Shown: positions 1 to 8,142 of the stretch, piece by piece
How the letters are laid out: each line of letters begins with the position of its first letter
How positions within the stretch are numbered: position 1 is the stretch's first letter
Source: Pedobacter steynii
GTDB lineage: Bacteria > Bacteroidota > Bacteroidia > Sphingobacteriales > Sphingobacteriaceae
Assembly (NCBI RefSeq): GCF_001721645.1
Contig: NZ_CP017141.1
Span: forward strand, 4,216,001 to 4,280,000
DNA length: 64,000 bases
Reading direction: 5' to 3'
The notes under the pieces: generated by a model
Database searches by the model: none
Told to the model about the DNA's origin: nothing
What the model saw: only the letters and a program-made list of their open reading frames with translations
Program-made: the position numbers and the translations under genes

Positions 1-30
1 TTGCTGGTCAAGTTTTCTTACCTTCGGTTT

Positions 31-750
31 ATGAATGAGGTAAACAGGCATAAAACAGAGATGAAAGAGAAGGGTTTTACCACTATTGATGCTGTATTTT
101 CAAAAGAAACAATAGCGGAAATACTCCGGATCATTGAAGCCACAGATTCCTCAGGAGAGACGTTTAGAAAATCTGCTGATTTGTTTGCAATCAGACAATT
201 TTTGAAAGCTGTTCCTGGAGTTGCCCAGCTTATTTTTAAGGAGAATTTTAAAAGGCTGATTCAACAGCTTTTTGGGGAAGGCTATTTTGTCGTGAAATCC
301 ATTTACTTTGATAAACCTGAACAATCCAATTGGTTTGTCGCCTATCATCAGGACCTGACCATATCGGTTGATAAAAAGCAGGTTGCTGAGGGCTACGAGA
401 AATGGACAGTTAAGCAAGGCCAGTTTGCGGTTCAGCCTCCATTGAATATTTTAAAACAAATTTATACCGTTCGCATTCATCTGGACGATACCGATGAAAA
501 TAATGGTGCTTTAAAAGTTATTCCGCGATCTCATTTAAAGGGAATTTACAGACCAGAGGATATTGATTGGTCGATTGAAAATGAATGTTGCTGCCGGGTA
601 AATCTCGGAGGAGTAATGATCATGAAACCACTTTTACTGCACAGTTCAGGAAGAACAGTTAATAACAATAAAAGAAGGGTAATTCATATTGAGTTTTGTA
701 ACCAGGAATTACCGGAAGGATTCGGCTGGATTGAAAAAGCACCATTCTAG
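31..750 (+). CDS. Phytanoyl-CoA dioxygenase (PhyH) family protein
   Basis: Likely Fe(II)/2-oxoglutarate-dependent oxygenase of the PhyH family; substrate unknown. The expected metal triad is visible: His-Gln-Asp in YHQDLT (about H106 and D108 counted from the ATG at 31) and the distal His in LLHSSGRT (about H204), followed by an Arg (R208) that would bind the 2-oxoglutarate carboxylate. The first residues after the ATG lead into a KGFTTID segment, which is how PhyH proteins usually begin, so I place the start at 31. The frame is open to base 1 (a TTG), so a start further left cannot be excluded. About 239 residues, slightly short but complete for the family. No partner gene is visible in the window. 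Confidence 0.8.
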   Translation: MNEVNRHKTEMKEKGFTTIDAVFSKETIAEILRIIEATDSSGETFRKSADLFAIRQFLKAVPGVAQLIFKENFKRLIQQLFGEGYFVVKSIYFDKPEQSNWFVAYHQDLTISVDKKQVAEGYEKWTVKQGQFAVQPPLNILKQIYTVRIHLDDTDENNGALKVIPRSHLKGIYRPEDIDWSIENECCCRVNLGGVMIMKPLLLHSSGRTVNNNKRRVIHIEFCNQELPEGFGWIEKAPF

Positions 751-903
751 ATTTTTTACCTGAGTAAAAGCTTGTTCTGCCACTGTTAAGGCTAAATTCA
801 TCAGCCGATAACCAATTTTATTTGTAGGTGTGTAATTTGAATTTCATTTTTATTAAAAGTGTTTTTCATGAAGTTATATTGCGAGTTATTTAAAGATAAG
901 TAT

Positions 904-1019
904 TATTTTCGCCAACCCTTATGGTCCTTATAAAACCAAATTTATATCCCATAAAGGAAATATCATAGCTTGGTCGCTATGGTAGTTTAGGTTGTGGGTA
1001 CGTTTGGTCGCGTACCCAC
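904..1019 (+). ncRNA. Structured intergenic stretch, candidate small RNA or double terminator
   Basis: The 278-bp gap after the PhyH gene contains three consecutive hairpins: CCTTATGG (about 918-925) facing CCATAAAGG (about 949-957), CATAGC/GCTATG (964-969 with 976-981) and GTGGGTACG/CGTACCCAC (994-1002 with 1011-1019). The last two have nearly the same loop (TTGGTC and TTTGGTCG). A TATTTTCG box at 904-911 resembles the -7 element of the phylum. The last hairpin is followed by only TTTATC, so it may simply be a terminator for the convergent genes. No Rfam family is recognised by eye. Confidence 0.22.
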
Positions 1020-1028
1020 TTTATCAAC

Positions 1029-2150
1029 TTAACGATAGAGGTCTCTCATGGCAAAATTAAACTGGCTCAGGATCTGTCGCGTCAATTCCCGGTACAGGTC
1101 ATCATATCCAGGCCTGTTATTGGCTACTCCATTGACAATGGCCTTATCTCTTTCAGATAGCGCATTGTAATCACCAGTATATTTTCCGGTAAGGTTTTCC
1201 CATGTGTATTGAGCAGGAATGCGGTCTGAAGCAACGAGTTTCTGTGTATGTGCATCTGTAACCCGATAATCCATTACCGCTCTTGAATTGATGATTCTTC
1301 TGGTTACATATACCCTAGCAGAAATCGTTTTGCTACTCTGTGAACCGGCCATCTTATCACTTTTTACCGGGATCTTTTTGGATACTTCATAAGAATAGGT
1401 ATTAGTAGCCAGGTTACTGAACCAGATGTCGTACATATTGATGTCCATAAACTGGTCAACCCTGATGTCAGATTGCTGTCCATAAGACATTCCATAAAAC
1501 TTGTAATAACTGCGTTCACCAATGGAATTAAGGTTCCATAAGATATCATTCTCGAAAAAACTACCATTGATGGAATAGTAGCCGAAGCGCTGATCTAGTT
1601 TACTGACCACTACATTTGTGATGGCTGCATCATAGGCCTGTTGTTTTTTTGCAATGACATCTTTATAACCCGGAACATAGGTGTCGGCAATCTTTAGGTT
1701 ATCGTAGGCTTTTCTGGCACTAAGCCTATCGTTGCGTTGCAGTAATTCCAGGCCCCGGTTGTACCTGGCGGATGCAGCAGCCAAAGCAGCCTGATCTAAC
1801 TCTGCATGATAGTTTCTCGGACGAAAAGTCGTACTTCCTTCTTTTATATCTGCCGCTGCATCATACATTTTCTGTAAAGCTTCATAACCAGTATAGACCT
1901 GATCGAGCATCTGACCCTTTTTGCCATTGCTACTCTTCGCCAAGGCGATGTCCTGTTCATATTTTGAGGCTGCTTCCTGATAAGCAATGGGAAGAATTCT
2001 TATTGCATTGGCATCTGAAGGATTTTTCCTGAGGTCATTGATCGCAGAAAAATAGGCCTTTCCATATTCACCTTTGTCAAACAGTTTCTGACTGGACTGA
2101 CAAGAAGATAATAAAATGAGCAGGTAGGTTAACTTAAGTAGCGTTTTCAT
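1029..2150 (-). CDS. Putative lipoprotein with tetratricopeptide-like N-terminal half
   Basis: The protein (373 aa) starts with a lipoprotein signal; the lipobox LLSSC places the acylated cysteine at residue 17. Residues 20-175 are helical and alanine-rich, with repeated patterns such as DKGEYGKAYFSAINDL and ARYNRGLELLQRNDRLSARKAY that look like TPR helices. The C-terminal half (about 185-373) is richer in beta-type sequence, with a segment around MDINMYDIWFSN and a late RVTDAHTQKLVASDRIPAQ region. It would sit in the outer or inner membrane facing the periplasm, or at the surface. I do not recognise a named family and give no function. It stands alone, convergent with the PhyH gene. Confidence 0.7.
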   Translation of the reverse strand: MKTLLKLTYLLILLSSCQSSQKLFDKGEYGKAYFSAINDLRKNPSDANAIRILPIAYQEAASKYEQDIALAKSSNGKKGQMLDQVYTGYEALQKMYDAAADIKEGSTTFRPRNYHAELDQAALAAASARYNRGLELLQRNDRLSARKAYDNLKIADTYVPGYKDVIAKKQQAYDAAITNVVVSKLDQRFGYYSINGSFFENDILWNLNSIGERSYYKFYGMSYGQQSDIRVDQFMDINMYDIWFSNLATNTYSYEVSKKIPVKSDKMAGSQSSKTISARVYVTRRIINSRAVMDYRVTDAHTQKLVASDRIPAQYTWENLTGKYTGDYNALSERDKAIVNGVANNRPGYDDLYRELTRQILSQFNFAMRDLYR

Positions 2151-2188
2151 AAAATGAAGGTATGGTTACTTAAAGATAAGCAAGGCAT

Positions 2189-3052
2189 TTATTTTATTGT
2201 ACTGAAATCGCTGTTAATCACCGATTTTAAAGTATTAGGTTTCCTCCCTGTTACCTTTTCCACATCATTGGTGGTAAAACCAACATGGTGATTTGCGATA
2301 ACGGAATAAACGGAGTTCATATAGGAGGCCACAAAATCAGGAGCACCGGCTTCTTTAAGTATAGTTACATATTGTTCCGGGCTTGGTTGCGGATAGACGA
2401 TAGTTTTACCGGTAACCTCGCTAAGGATGGTTGCAGCATCAAAATAAGACAGGGCTTCGGGGCCGGTCAGCTCATAAGTTTTCTTACTATGGCCTTCCTC
2501 GCTGAGTACGGCCGAAGCAACCGCTGCAATGTCTGCTACGTCAATAAAACCAACTTTGCCATCACCTGCAGTGGCTAATGTAATGCCTCTTTGTGTGATG
2601 TTTTCCCATTCATAGTTCTTGAAATTCTGGGCAAAGAAAGAGGCCCTCAGAATGGTGTAATCAAAACCATCATTTGCAAGTTTTGCTTCTGTTTTTAGAT
2701 GGAAAGTCATGTCAGGTCCCATTTGATCCGATTTTAATGCAGATAAATATACGACCCTTAGTATTCCTTTTGACTTTAGAAAATCAAGGAAAGGATTGAT
2801 CAAATGATCCATTTCCAATACCATAGCAGGACCAAGAAGGAAAACTTTATCTACGCCTGCTGTGGCCGCTTCAAAGGTTGCAGGATTATCAAAAGAAAAA
2901 GAAACCAGTTCTTCTGATAATCCCAGTTTTGCTTTGGATTCTTCTACATTTCTGGTGCCCGCGAAAAAAGCTATGTTTTTTTCCTGAAGGTCTTTGATTA
3001 ATGCTTTACCAATTGCGCCTGTAGCGCCTGTTACTAAAATTTTAGTTGCCAT
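2189..3052 (-). CDS. NAD(P)-binding NmrA/SDR-family oxidoreductase
   Basis: Atypical short-chain dehydrogenase of the NmrA/QorB type (287 aa). The N-terminal dinucleotide motif TGATGAIGKALI (residues 8-19) is clear, followed by a substrate part with VYLSALKSD and a TILRASFFAQNF segment common in NmrA-like proteins. The canonical YxxxK catalytic pair is not obvious, as is usual for this subgroup, so it may be a quinone reductase or a redox-sensing protein. It is divergently transcribed from an HxlR regulator with a 60-bp shared promoter region. Pairs of this kind usually mean the regulator represses the reductase and is released by an electrophile or quinone; this is inference from the family, not shown here. 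Confidence 0.85.
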   Translation of the reverse strand: MATKILVTGATGAIGKALIKDLQEKNIAFFAGTRNVEESKAKLGLSEELVSFSFDNPATFEAATAGVDKVFLLGPAMVLEMDHLINPFLDFLKSKGILRVVYLSALKSDQMGPDMTFHLKTEAKLANDGFDYTILRASFFAQNFKNYEWENITQRGITLATAGDGKVGFIDVADIAAVASAVLSEEGHSKKTYELTGPEALSYFDAATILSEVTGKTIVYPQPSPEQYVTILKEAGAPDFVASYMNSVYSVIANHHVGFTTNDVEKVTGRKPNTLKSVINSDFSTIK

Positions 3053-3076
3053 TTTTTTCTGGATTTAAGTTTCAAT

Positions 3077-3111
3077 AGTTACTTTTAGTAATACAATATT
3101 AAGAGGTAACT
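3077..3111. promoter_or_regulatory. Candidate HxlR operator in divergent promoter region
   Basis: Between the SDR and HxlR start codons lies TTACT-TTT-AGTAA (3079-3091), a 13-bp dyad. There is also a wider inverted pair, AGTTAC (3077-3082) and GTAACT (3106-3111). HxlR-type dimers bind such short dyads, and the position would let one regulator control both genes. Motif strength is modest in AT-rich DNA. Confidence 0.4.
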
Positions 3112-3112
3112 A

Positions 3113-3565
3113 ATGGATAAACAAGAAGGTACAGCAGCATTACCTAATAACACCGGTGTAACTATTGCTGGGAATGAGGAGCTTAAGGACAAAAGAAATT
3201 TACAACAAATTTTCTATAATGCCAATACTATCGCCAATGAGATTTGCCCGGTAAGAGATGTGATCGCCAGAATAAGCGATAAGTGGAGTATTTTGTCAAT
3301 TTATGCGCTGGGGGCGTATGGAAAACTAAGGTTCAGTGAGCTGATCCATAAAATTGATGGCATTTCTCATCGCATGCTTACCGTAACTTTAAGAAACCTG
3401 GAAGGAGACGGTTATATCAAAAGAACTGTTTATGCGGAGGTTCCTCCCAGAGTGGATTATGAACTGACGGAGCTGGGCCGAAGTCTGATGCAAGAGTTGT
3501 CTGGTATTATTGGATGGGCGGAAAAAAATGGGAAGGAGATCCTCGCATTCAGAAATAAAAAGTAA
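3113..3565 (+). CDS. HxlR/YodB-family winged-helix transcriptional regulator
   Basis: A 150-aa regulator with the HxlR domain at about residues 45-140. The segment CPVRDVIARISDKWSILSIYAL is diagnostic, followed by ISHRMLTVTLRNLEGDGYIKRTVY (recognition helix and wing). Cys45 lies just before the domain, at the position where YodB/HypR-type members sense quinones or thiol-reactive compounds, so redox control of the divergent SDR gene is plausible. The N-terminal 40 residues are an extension without clear similarity. Start ATG 3113 lies directly next to the candidate operator, giving a very short leader. Confidence 0.9.
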   Translation: MDKQEGTAALPNNTGVTIAGNEELKDKRNLQQIFYNANTIANEICPVRDVIARISDKWSILSIYALGAYGKLRFSELIHKIDGISHRMLTVTLRNLEGDGYIKRTVYAEVPPRVDYELTELGRSLMQELSGIIGWAEKNGKEILAFRNKK

Positions 3566-3639
3566 ATGATCATTACCTGCCGGAATATATCGATGAACAA
3601 TCAGGGCCCAATCTTGTACATATCGAAGATCTTAATTAA
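3559..3639 (+). other. Short coding-like stretch after the HxlR gene, possible gene remnant
   Basis: In the frame shifted relative to the HxlR stop, bases 3559-3639 read as an uninterrupted protein-like peptide (for example YLPEYIDEQSGPNLVHIEDL) ending at a TAA. It has no start codon and opens only just before the HxlR stop. It may be a decayed end of a lost gene or chance. The 172-bp gap to the next gene holds nothing else coding. Confidence 0.15.
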
Positions 3640-3701
3640 GAAATAGGAAAAAGAAAAGCTTGCTTAGAGAGACCGAATACCTATTTTTGGGTAGAGAAGT
3701 G

Positions 3702-3709
3702 TATATTTG
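3702..3709 (+). promoter_or_regulatory. Candidate -7 promoter box for the CBS kinase operon
   Basis: TATATTTG matches the TAnnTTTG -7 consensus known for Bacteroidota primary-sigma promoters and lies 28 bp before the ATG at 3738. A second candidate TATTTTTG is at 3682-3689. No good TTTG is found 19 bp upstream of the first box. Confidence 0.35.
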
Positions 3710-3737
3710 ATTCAATAATTAATTAAAAAATCGTTTT

Positions 3738-4091
3738 ATGAATGAAGTGGACAGGACCTATAATATTAATTTAAGTTTTGAGGAAATAAAGCTTCCGCCA
3801 TTTCAGGATATTCTGGTGCTTGCAAAAAATTCAGTTCAGGGAAAAATAGGACTTTCTAAATCATTTGAATTGCTTGTGCCAAATGGCTTTGAAATCATCG
3901 ATATCAATGATGGTGTGATAGAAACTATTTTTGTTCACAGGAATATCCTTGCCAAGATCTCTAAAGAAAAAGTAATACAGATACTGCAAAATAATGTGTT
4001 TCCTTTTATTTCAGAGGGCGAACTCATCAGTGTAAATTTCAAAGTGAATATCTCTGTGAAAGATATTGTCTTTAAAGATTCCGATTTATGA
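3738..4091 (+). CDS. Small protein of unknown function, coupled to CBS histidine kinase
   Basis: A 117-aa protein that I do not recognise. It has no signal peptide and no membrane segment; the sequence alternates charged and hydrophobic residues compatible with a small alpha/beta fold, with a hydrophobic run EGELISVNFKVNISVKDIVF near the end. Its stop overlaps the start of the kinase gene (ATGA, 4088-4091), so the two are translationally coupled and probably act together. A role as input or output partner of the kinase is inference from gene order only. Confidence 0.65.
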   Translation: MNEVDRTYNINLSFEEIKLPPFQDILVLAKNSVQGKIGLSKSFELLVPNGFEIIDINDGVIETIFVHRNILAKISKEKVIQILQNNVFPFISEGELISVNFKVNISVKDIVFKDSDL

Positions 4092-5092
4092 ATATAGCTT
4101 CTCTCATTAAATATGATTATGCAAGTCTTGACGGTTACCAGGGAGTGCACATTGCGAGGAGCCATAAAGCAATTGCTAATGGCCTGGTTGTTTTAGATGA
4201 AAATATGCCGGTAGGTGTGTTGACTTCCGTAGACCTGGCCAGGAAACACCATATGATTATTATGGATTGTTTAAGCCCGAAACCTACAGTCAATAAAGGG
4301 GATATGATTAGTAAAGTGCTGGATGTGATGAAAAACAGCGGACATGATGTCTTGCTGGTATATGATGAGGAAACCTTTTTGGGTACAATTTCACAACACG
4401 ATATCCTAAATCATTTACATGCCAACCTTAACCGTCAGCGTTTGTCTTTACAATCTGTGGCACATGATCTTAGAAGTCCGATTGCATCCATCAAAATGTT
4501 GGGAAATATGTTGCAGGATAATCTGATTCTGGTGGAAAACAAACAACTGGTAGATTATTTAAACCAAAGCTGTGACTTTGCCCAGAAAATAATCGAAGAC
4601 ATCCTGCTGACGGAGCAAACCTTCGAAGAATTGGTAAATTATTCAGAGGAGAATTTTGATGAACTGGTTGAAGAATGTGCGAATGGTTTGGTTACAGAAC
4701 TGGAAAAGAAACAGCTTAACCTCCATACGGACCTGCGCTTCGGTCAATCAGTTAAACTGGACCGGCCCAAATTTAAACGAGCGATATACAACCTGATTTC
4801 TAATAGTATTAAGTTTACCAATCAGAATGGGAAAATTGAATTGTCCACTGTGGTTGCAAACAATATGTTAAAACTGGTTGTGAAGGATAATGGAATCGGT
4901 ATCCCCAAAAATATTCAGGAGCAGATTTTTGATAAATTTACCCGTGCCAAAAGACAGGGCACTGCAGGTGAGCCGACCACAGGTTTAGGGATGTACCTTA
5001 CCAAAAGAATTATAGAATTGCATGATGGTAGTATTGAAGTAGAAAGTGACGGAGAAAGTGGGACTTCTTTTTCAGTTTTTCTGCCGCTTTAA
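4088..5092 (+). CDS. CBS-domain sensor histidine kinase
   Basis: A soluble 334-aa kinase. Residues about 20-112 form a CBS pair (VVLDENMPVGVLTSVDLA and VLLVYDEETFLGTISQHDIL are the typical strand-helix ends). A HisKA dimerisation segment follows with the phospho-acceptor His126 in SVAHDLRSPIASIKM, then an HATPase domain with the N box LISNSIKF, G1 box DNGIGIP and G2 GLGMYLTKRI. No transmembrane segment is present, so it would sense a cytosolic ligand; CBS pairs usually bind adenine nucleotides. No response regulator is adjacent. It overlaps the preceding small gene by 4 bp and is followed 5 bp later by an SGNH esterase, which may share the transcript. Confidence 0.88.
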   Translation: MNIASLIKYDYASLDGYQGVHIARSHKAIANGLVVLDENMPVGVLTSVDLARKHHMIIMDCLSPKPTVNKGDMISKVLDVMKNSGHDVLLVYDEETFLGTISQHDILNHLHANLNRQRLSLQSVAHDLRSPIASIKMLGNMLQDNLILVENKQLVDYLNQSCDFAQKIIEDILLTEQTFEELVNYSEENFDELVEECANGLVTELEKKQLNLHTDLRFGQSVKLDRPKFKRAIYNLISNSIKFTNQNGKIELSTVVANNMLKLVVKDNGIGIPKNIQEQIFDKFTRAKRQGTAGEPTTGLGMYLTKRIIELHDGSIEVESDGESGTSFSVFLPL

Positions 5093-5096
5093 TTAC

Positions 5097-6869
5097 ATGA
5101 TGAAAAGATACATTTTAATCCTGCTCGCTACGATGATCTCTGCCCACTTTTGTGAGGCACAACAGCAGAACACTTTCAAATCCTGGAACCCTGCAAAAGA
5201 TTCACTAAACGTCATACAGGGAAGGGGATGGTCTGAGGGGTTTAAAAGCGATTACGACCGTTTGCCGGCCGATGCAGAAAATAAGGTGAGGAAAGCGGTC
5301 TGGAATTTATCAGAAAATAGTGCTGGACTGAGTTTGCGATTCAGGACAAATGCAGAAAATATTGTGGTTAGATTCCGTGTTAAAGGTCCGGTTCAAATGC
5401 CCCATATGCCCGCTACTGGGGTAAGTGGTGTGGATTTATATACCAGAGACCTGAATGGAAAATGGCTTTGGTGTGCCGGGAAATTTGCCTTTGGGGACAC
5501 GATCAGCTACCAGTTTAATCATATTTCAGGAAATGATCAGCACCTGAAAGACAGGGAGTATACGCTGTACCTTCCTTTATACAATAGCATCAGCTGGATG
5601 GAAATCGAGGTTCCGGGCGCAAGTGATTTCAAGGCATTACCGGTGTCCTCGGAAAAACCGGTGGTTGTTTACGGGACTTCTATTGCCCAGGGAGAATGCG
5701 CCTCCCGTCCCGGTATGGCCTGGGCTTCAATTTTGGGAAGGAAGCTGGACAGGGCCCTGGTTAACCTGGGATTTTCGGGAAATGGAATGCTGGAACCTGA
5801 AGTGTTGGATTATATCGGGCAGATTGATGCAAGGTTATATGTAATCGATTGTTTGCCAAATCTGACCAGAGTAAAAAGCGCTGATCTTAGAAAACGCATT
5901 GTAAATACGATCGGCACCCTTCAGCTTAAACGACCGGGAGTTCCGATCCTCTTAACGGAACATGATGGGTATTCGGAAGCAGAGGTACAACCAGTTAAGA
6001 AAAAAGAGTATGAAAGTGTAAATGCAATCATGAAAGCTACAGTAGATTCCTTGAAAAAAGCAGGTGTAAATGATATTTACCTGCTGTCAAAGGAAGAAAT
6101 TGGACAGGATATAGAAAGCATGGTAGATGGTGTTCATCCCAATGATATCGGGATGATGAATTATGCGAATGCCTATGAAAAGAAAATCAAAAGCATTTTC
6201 AGAGAATCTGAAGGAAAAAATGCCATTATGATTCCAGTCCGGCAAAGAAGAGACGCTTCCACTTACGATTGGGAAACACGCCATCAGGAAGTCTTAAGCA
6301 GCATTGCTTCAAAGCAGCCAGAGGTCGTTTTTATTGGAAATTCTATTACCCATTTCTGGGGAGGTTTACCGGAGGCTCAGGTTGCCAATGGAAAAAAATC
6401 ATGGTCAAGATATTTTGGTTCAGGCCATGTCGTAAATATGGGCTTTGGCTGGGACCGCATTGAAAATGTATTATGGCGGATTTATCATGGAGAACTGGAC
6501 GGATTCTCCCCTGAGCAGATTGTGCTGATGATAGGGACCAATAATCTGGAGATTAATACCGACGCAGAACTGCTTGCAGGATTAGATTTTCTGCTGGAGG
6601 CCATTCATTCCAGACAACCTGCATCGCGTATTTTATGTATGGGAATCCTGCCTCGCAGAGGAATGGAATCGCGGATTGCCCGTCTTAATAAAAGAATCGC
6701 AACCATGCTGGCAAAGAAACGAATAAACTACGCAGATGCAGGAACCCTCTTTCTAAATCGTAACCAGCGGATTGAAGAATCTTTGTTCAGTGATGGTTTA
6801 CATCCAAATGAGGATGGGTATGAACGATTGGGAAAATTCATCAGTAACCGCATAACGGTAAAAAAGTAG
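5097..6869 (+). CDS. Secreted double-domain SGNH/GDSL esterase
   Basis: About 590 aa with a signal peptide (MMKRYILILLATMISAHFCE). I choose ATG 5097, 5 bp after the kinase stop, because the longer frame would delay the signal peptide. After a beta-rich N-terminal region with a GVDLY motif typical of the GxDLY module, a first SGNH domain carries GTSIAQG (nucleophile Ser about 194), NLGFSGNG and DGVHPND. A second complete SGNH domain follows: GNSITHFWG (Ser about 416), GFGWDRIENVLWRI, IGTNN and DGLHPNEDGY. Both catalytic sets look intact. Such enzymes usually remove acetyl or other acyl groups from polysaccharides; the substrate here is unknown. It may belong to the CBS kinase transcript. Confidence 0.85.
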   Translation: MMKRYILILLATMISAHFCEAQQQNTFKSWNPAKDSLNVIQGRGWSEGFKSDYDRLPADAENKVRKAVWNLSENSAGLSLRFRTNAENIVVRFRVKGPVQMPHMPATGVSGVDLYTRDLNGKWLWCAGKFAFGDTISYQFNHISGNDQHLKDREYTLYLPLYNSISWMEIEVPGASDFKALPVSSEKPVVVYGTSIAQGECASRPGMAWASILGRKLDRALVNLGFSGNGMLEPEVLDYIGQIDARLYVIDCLPNLTRVKSADLRKRIVNTIGTLQLKRPGVPILLTEHDGYSEAEVQPVKKKEYESVNAIMKATVDSLKKAGVNDIYLLSKEEIGQDIESMVDGVHPNDIGMMNYANAYEKKIKSIFRESEGKNAIMIPVRQRRDASTYDWETRHQEVLSSIASKQPEVVFIGNSITHFWGGLPEAQVANGKKSWSRYFGSGHVVNMGFGWDRIENVLWRIYHGELDGFSPEQIVLMIGTNNLEINTDAELLAGLDFLLEAIHSRQPASRILCMGILPRRGMESRIARLNKRIATMLAKKRINYADAGTLFLNRNQRIEESLFSDGLHPNEDGYERLGKFISNRITVKK

Positions 6870-6884
6870 GGCCGCACCTGTTGA

Positions 6885-7907
6885 TTAGTTATTTAGTAAA
6901 GGGTTAACTACCGTACCGATCAGGTGGATAGATTTCAGTTGTTGCTCATGTGATAAGTTTCCGGTGTCCATTTGGAAAGTAAATCTCGATACGCCACCAA
7001 GTGCATCAGAATGTCTTTGGATTTTTGCCGCTATTTCTTCCGGACTGCCTACTAATAGCGCACCTTCAGGTCCCAGTTGAGATTCAAACCGATCCCTTGT
7101 CATAGGTGGCCATCCACGTTCTTTACCGATATTGGTCATGGATTTTGCATATCCCGGATAGAATTCATCCTGTGCCTGCTGACTGCCTTCTGCGACATAT
7201 CCCAGTGAATGGACACCAACCTTTAGCTGATCTTCACTAAAGCCGGCTTCTTTACCTGCTTTGCGGTATAAATCTACCAAAGGGCGGAACTGATGTGTCT
7301 GACCGCCGATAATGGCCACCATCAAAGGCAATCCTAAGGCTCCTGCACGGGCAAAAGATTGTGGTGTACCTCCTACACCGAGCCATATCGGTAGTTTCTG
7401 CTGAAGCGGTCTTGGGTAAATAGACTGGTTCACTAAAGCAGGGCGGAACTGTCCCGACCAGGTTATTTTCTCCTGATCCCGGATCTGCAGTAATAAATCG
7501 AGCTTCTCGGTAAACAAATGATCGTAATCCTGAAGTCTATAACCGAACAGCGGAAAAGCATCTGTAAAGGAGCCACGGCCGACAACCATTTCTGCACGTC
7601 CCTGAGAAATGAGGTCCAGCGTAGCAAAATCCTGAAATGCCCTGACCGGGTCCGCTGCGCTCAGTACAGTTACGGCACTGGTTAACCGGATGTTTTTTGT
7701 TCTGCCGGCGGCTGCAGCAAGGATATTGCTGGGGGCGGAATCCAGAAACTCCCGGCGGTGGTGTTCCCCGATTCCAAAAACATGAATTCCGGACTGATCG
7801 GCATATTCAATTCTTTGTAATAACTGAGCAATAGCCTCAGCATCACTTAATGCATCAGGGCCATCTATATTAAATTTCGCTGCAAAACTATCTATTCCTA
7901 ATTCCAT
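6885..7907 (-). CDS. LLM-class flavin-dependent oxidoreductase
   Basis: A 340-aa luciferase-like monooxygenase of the one-component type often annotated as YhbW/CmlR-like. The N-terminal GIDSFAAKF, the GIGEHHRREFL segment, and RLTSAVTVLSAADPVR with VVGRGSF further on are the conserved barrel features of this class; PIWLGVGGTPQSFARAGALGLPL follows. Substrate unknown. It is convergent with the SGNH esterase (15 bp apart). Its upstream region carries the same activator-like box and TAnnTTTG spacing as the pirin and hydrolase genes further on, which suggests common control. Confidence 0.87.
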   Translation of the reverse strand: MELGIDSFAAKFNIDGPDALSDAEAIAQLLQRIEYADQSGIHVFGIGEHHRREFLDSAPSNILAAAAGRTKNIRLTSAVTVLSAADPVRAFQDFATLDLISQGRAEMVVGRGSFTDAFPLFGYRLQDYDHLFTEKLDLLLQIRDQEKITWSGQFRPALVNQSIYPRPLQQKLPIWLGVGGTPQSFARAGALGLPLMVAIIGGQTHQFRPLVDLYRKAGKEAGFSEDQLKVGVHSLGYVAEGSQQAQDEFYPGYAKSMTNIGKERGWPPMTRDRFESQLGPEGALLVGSPEEIAAKIQRHSDALGGVSRFTFQMDTGNLSHEQQLKSIHLIGTVVNPLLNN

Positions 7908-7987
7908 ATCAATCGGTTTTTGATTACTCTTTTTTTGAAAAGGTGATTTTTCCGGATCAGGCTATACACCTGAATCCTGGACATCTG

Positions 7988-8039
7988 TTGTATACAAAAT
8001 TAGGTAAGATGGCTGATCTTAATCTTGATGTAGGGTAAG
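7988..8039 (-). promoter_or_regulatory. Promoter of LLM oxidoreductase with Crp/Fnr-regulon-like box
   Basis: On the minus strand, CTTACCCTACATCAA (8039-8025) is followed after exactly 22 bp by TAATTTTG (8002-7995), a match to the -7 consensus TAnnTTTG, which runs into the palindrome TTGTATACAA (7997-7988). The pirin promoter has the same order, the same 22-bp spacing and the same TTGTATACAA. The box replaces a normal -33 element, as expected for an activator-dependent promoter. Confidence 0.6.
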
Positions 8040-8142
8040 TAATGGAATCTAAATTACAATCGCCAATCTTTTTTCCGCATCAATATTCAAACATATGAAG
8101 GTTGTTTATCTCTATAAGCAAAGCCGTAGAGAAAGCTGATCA

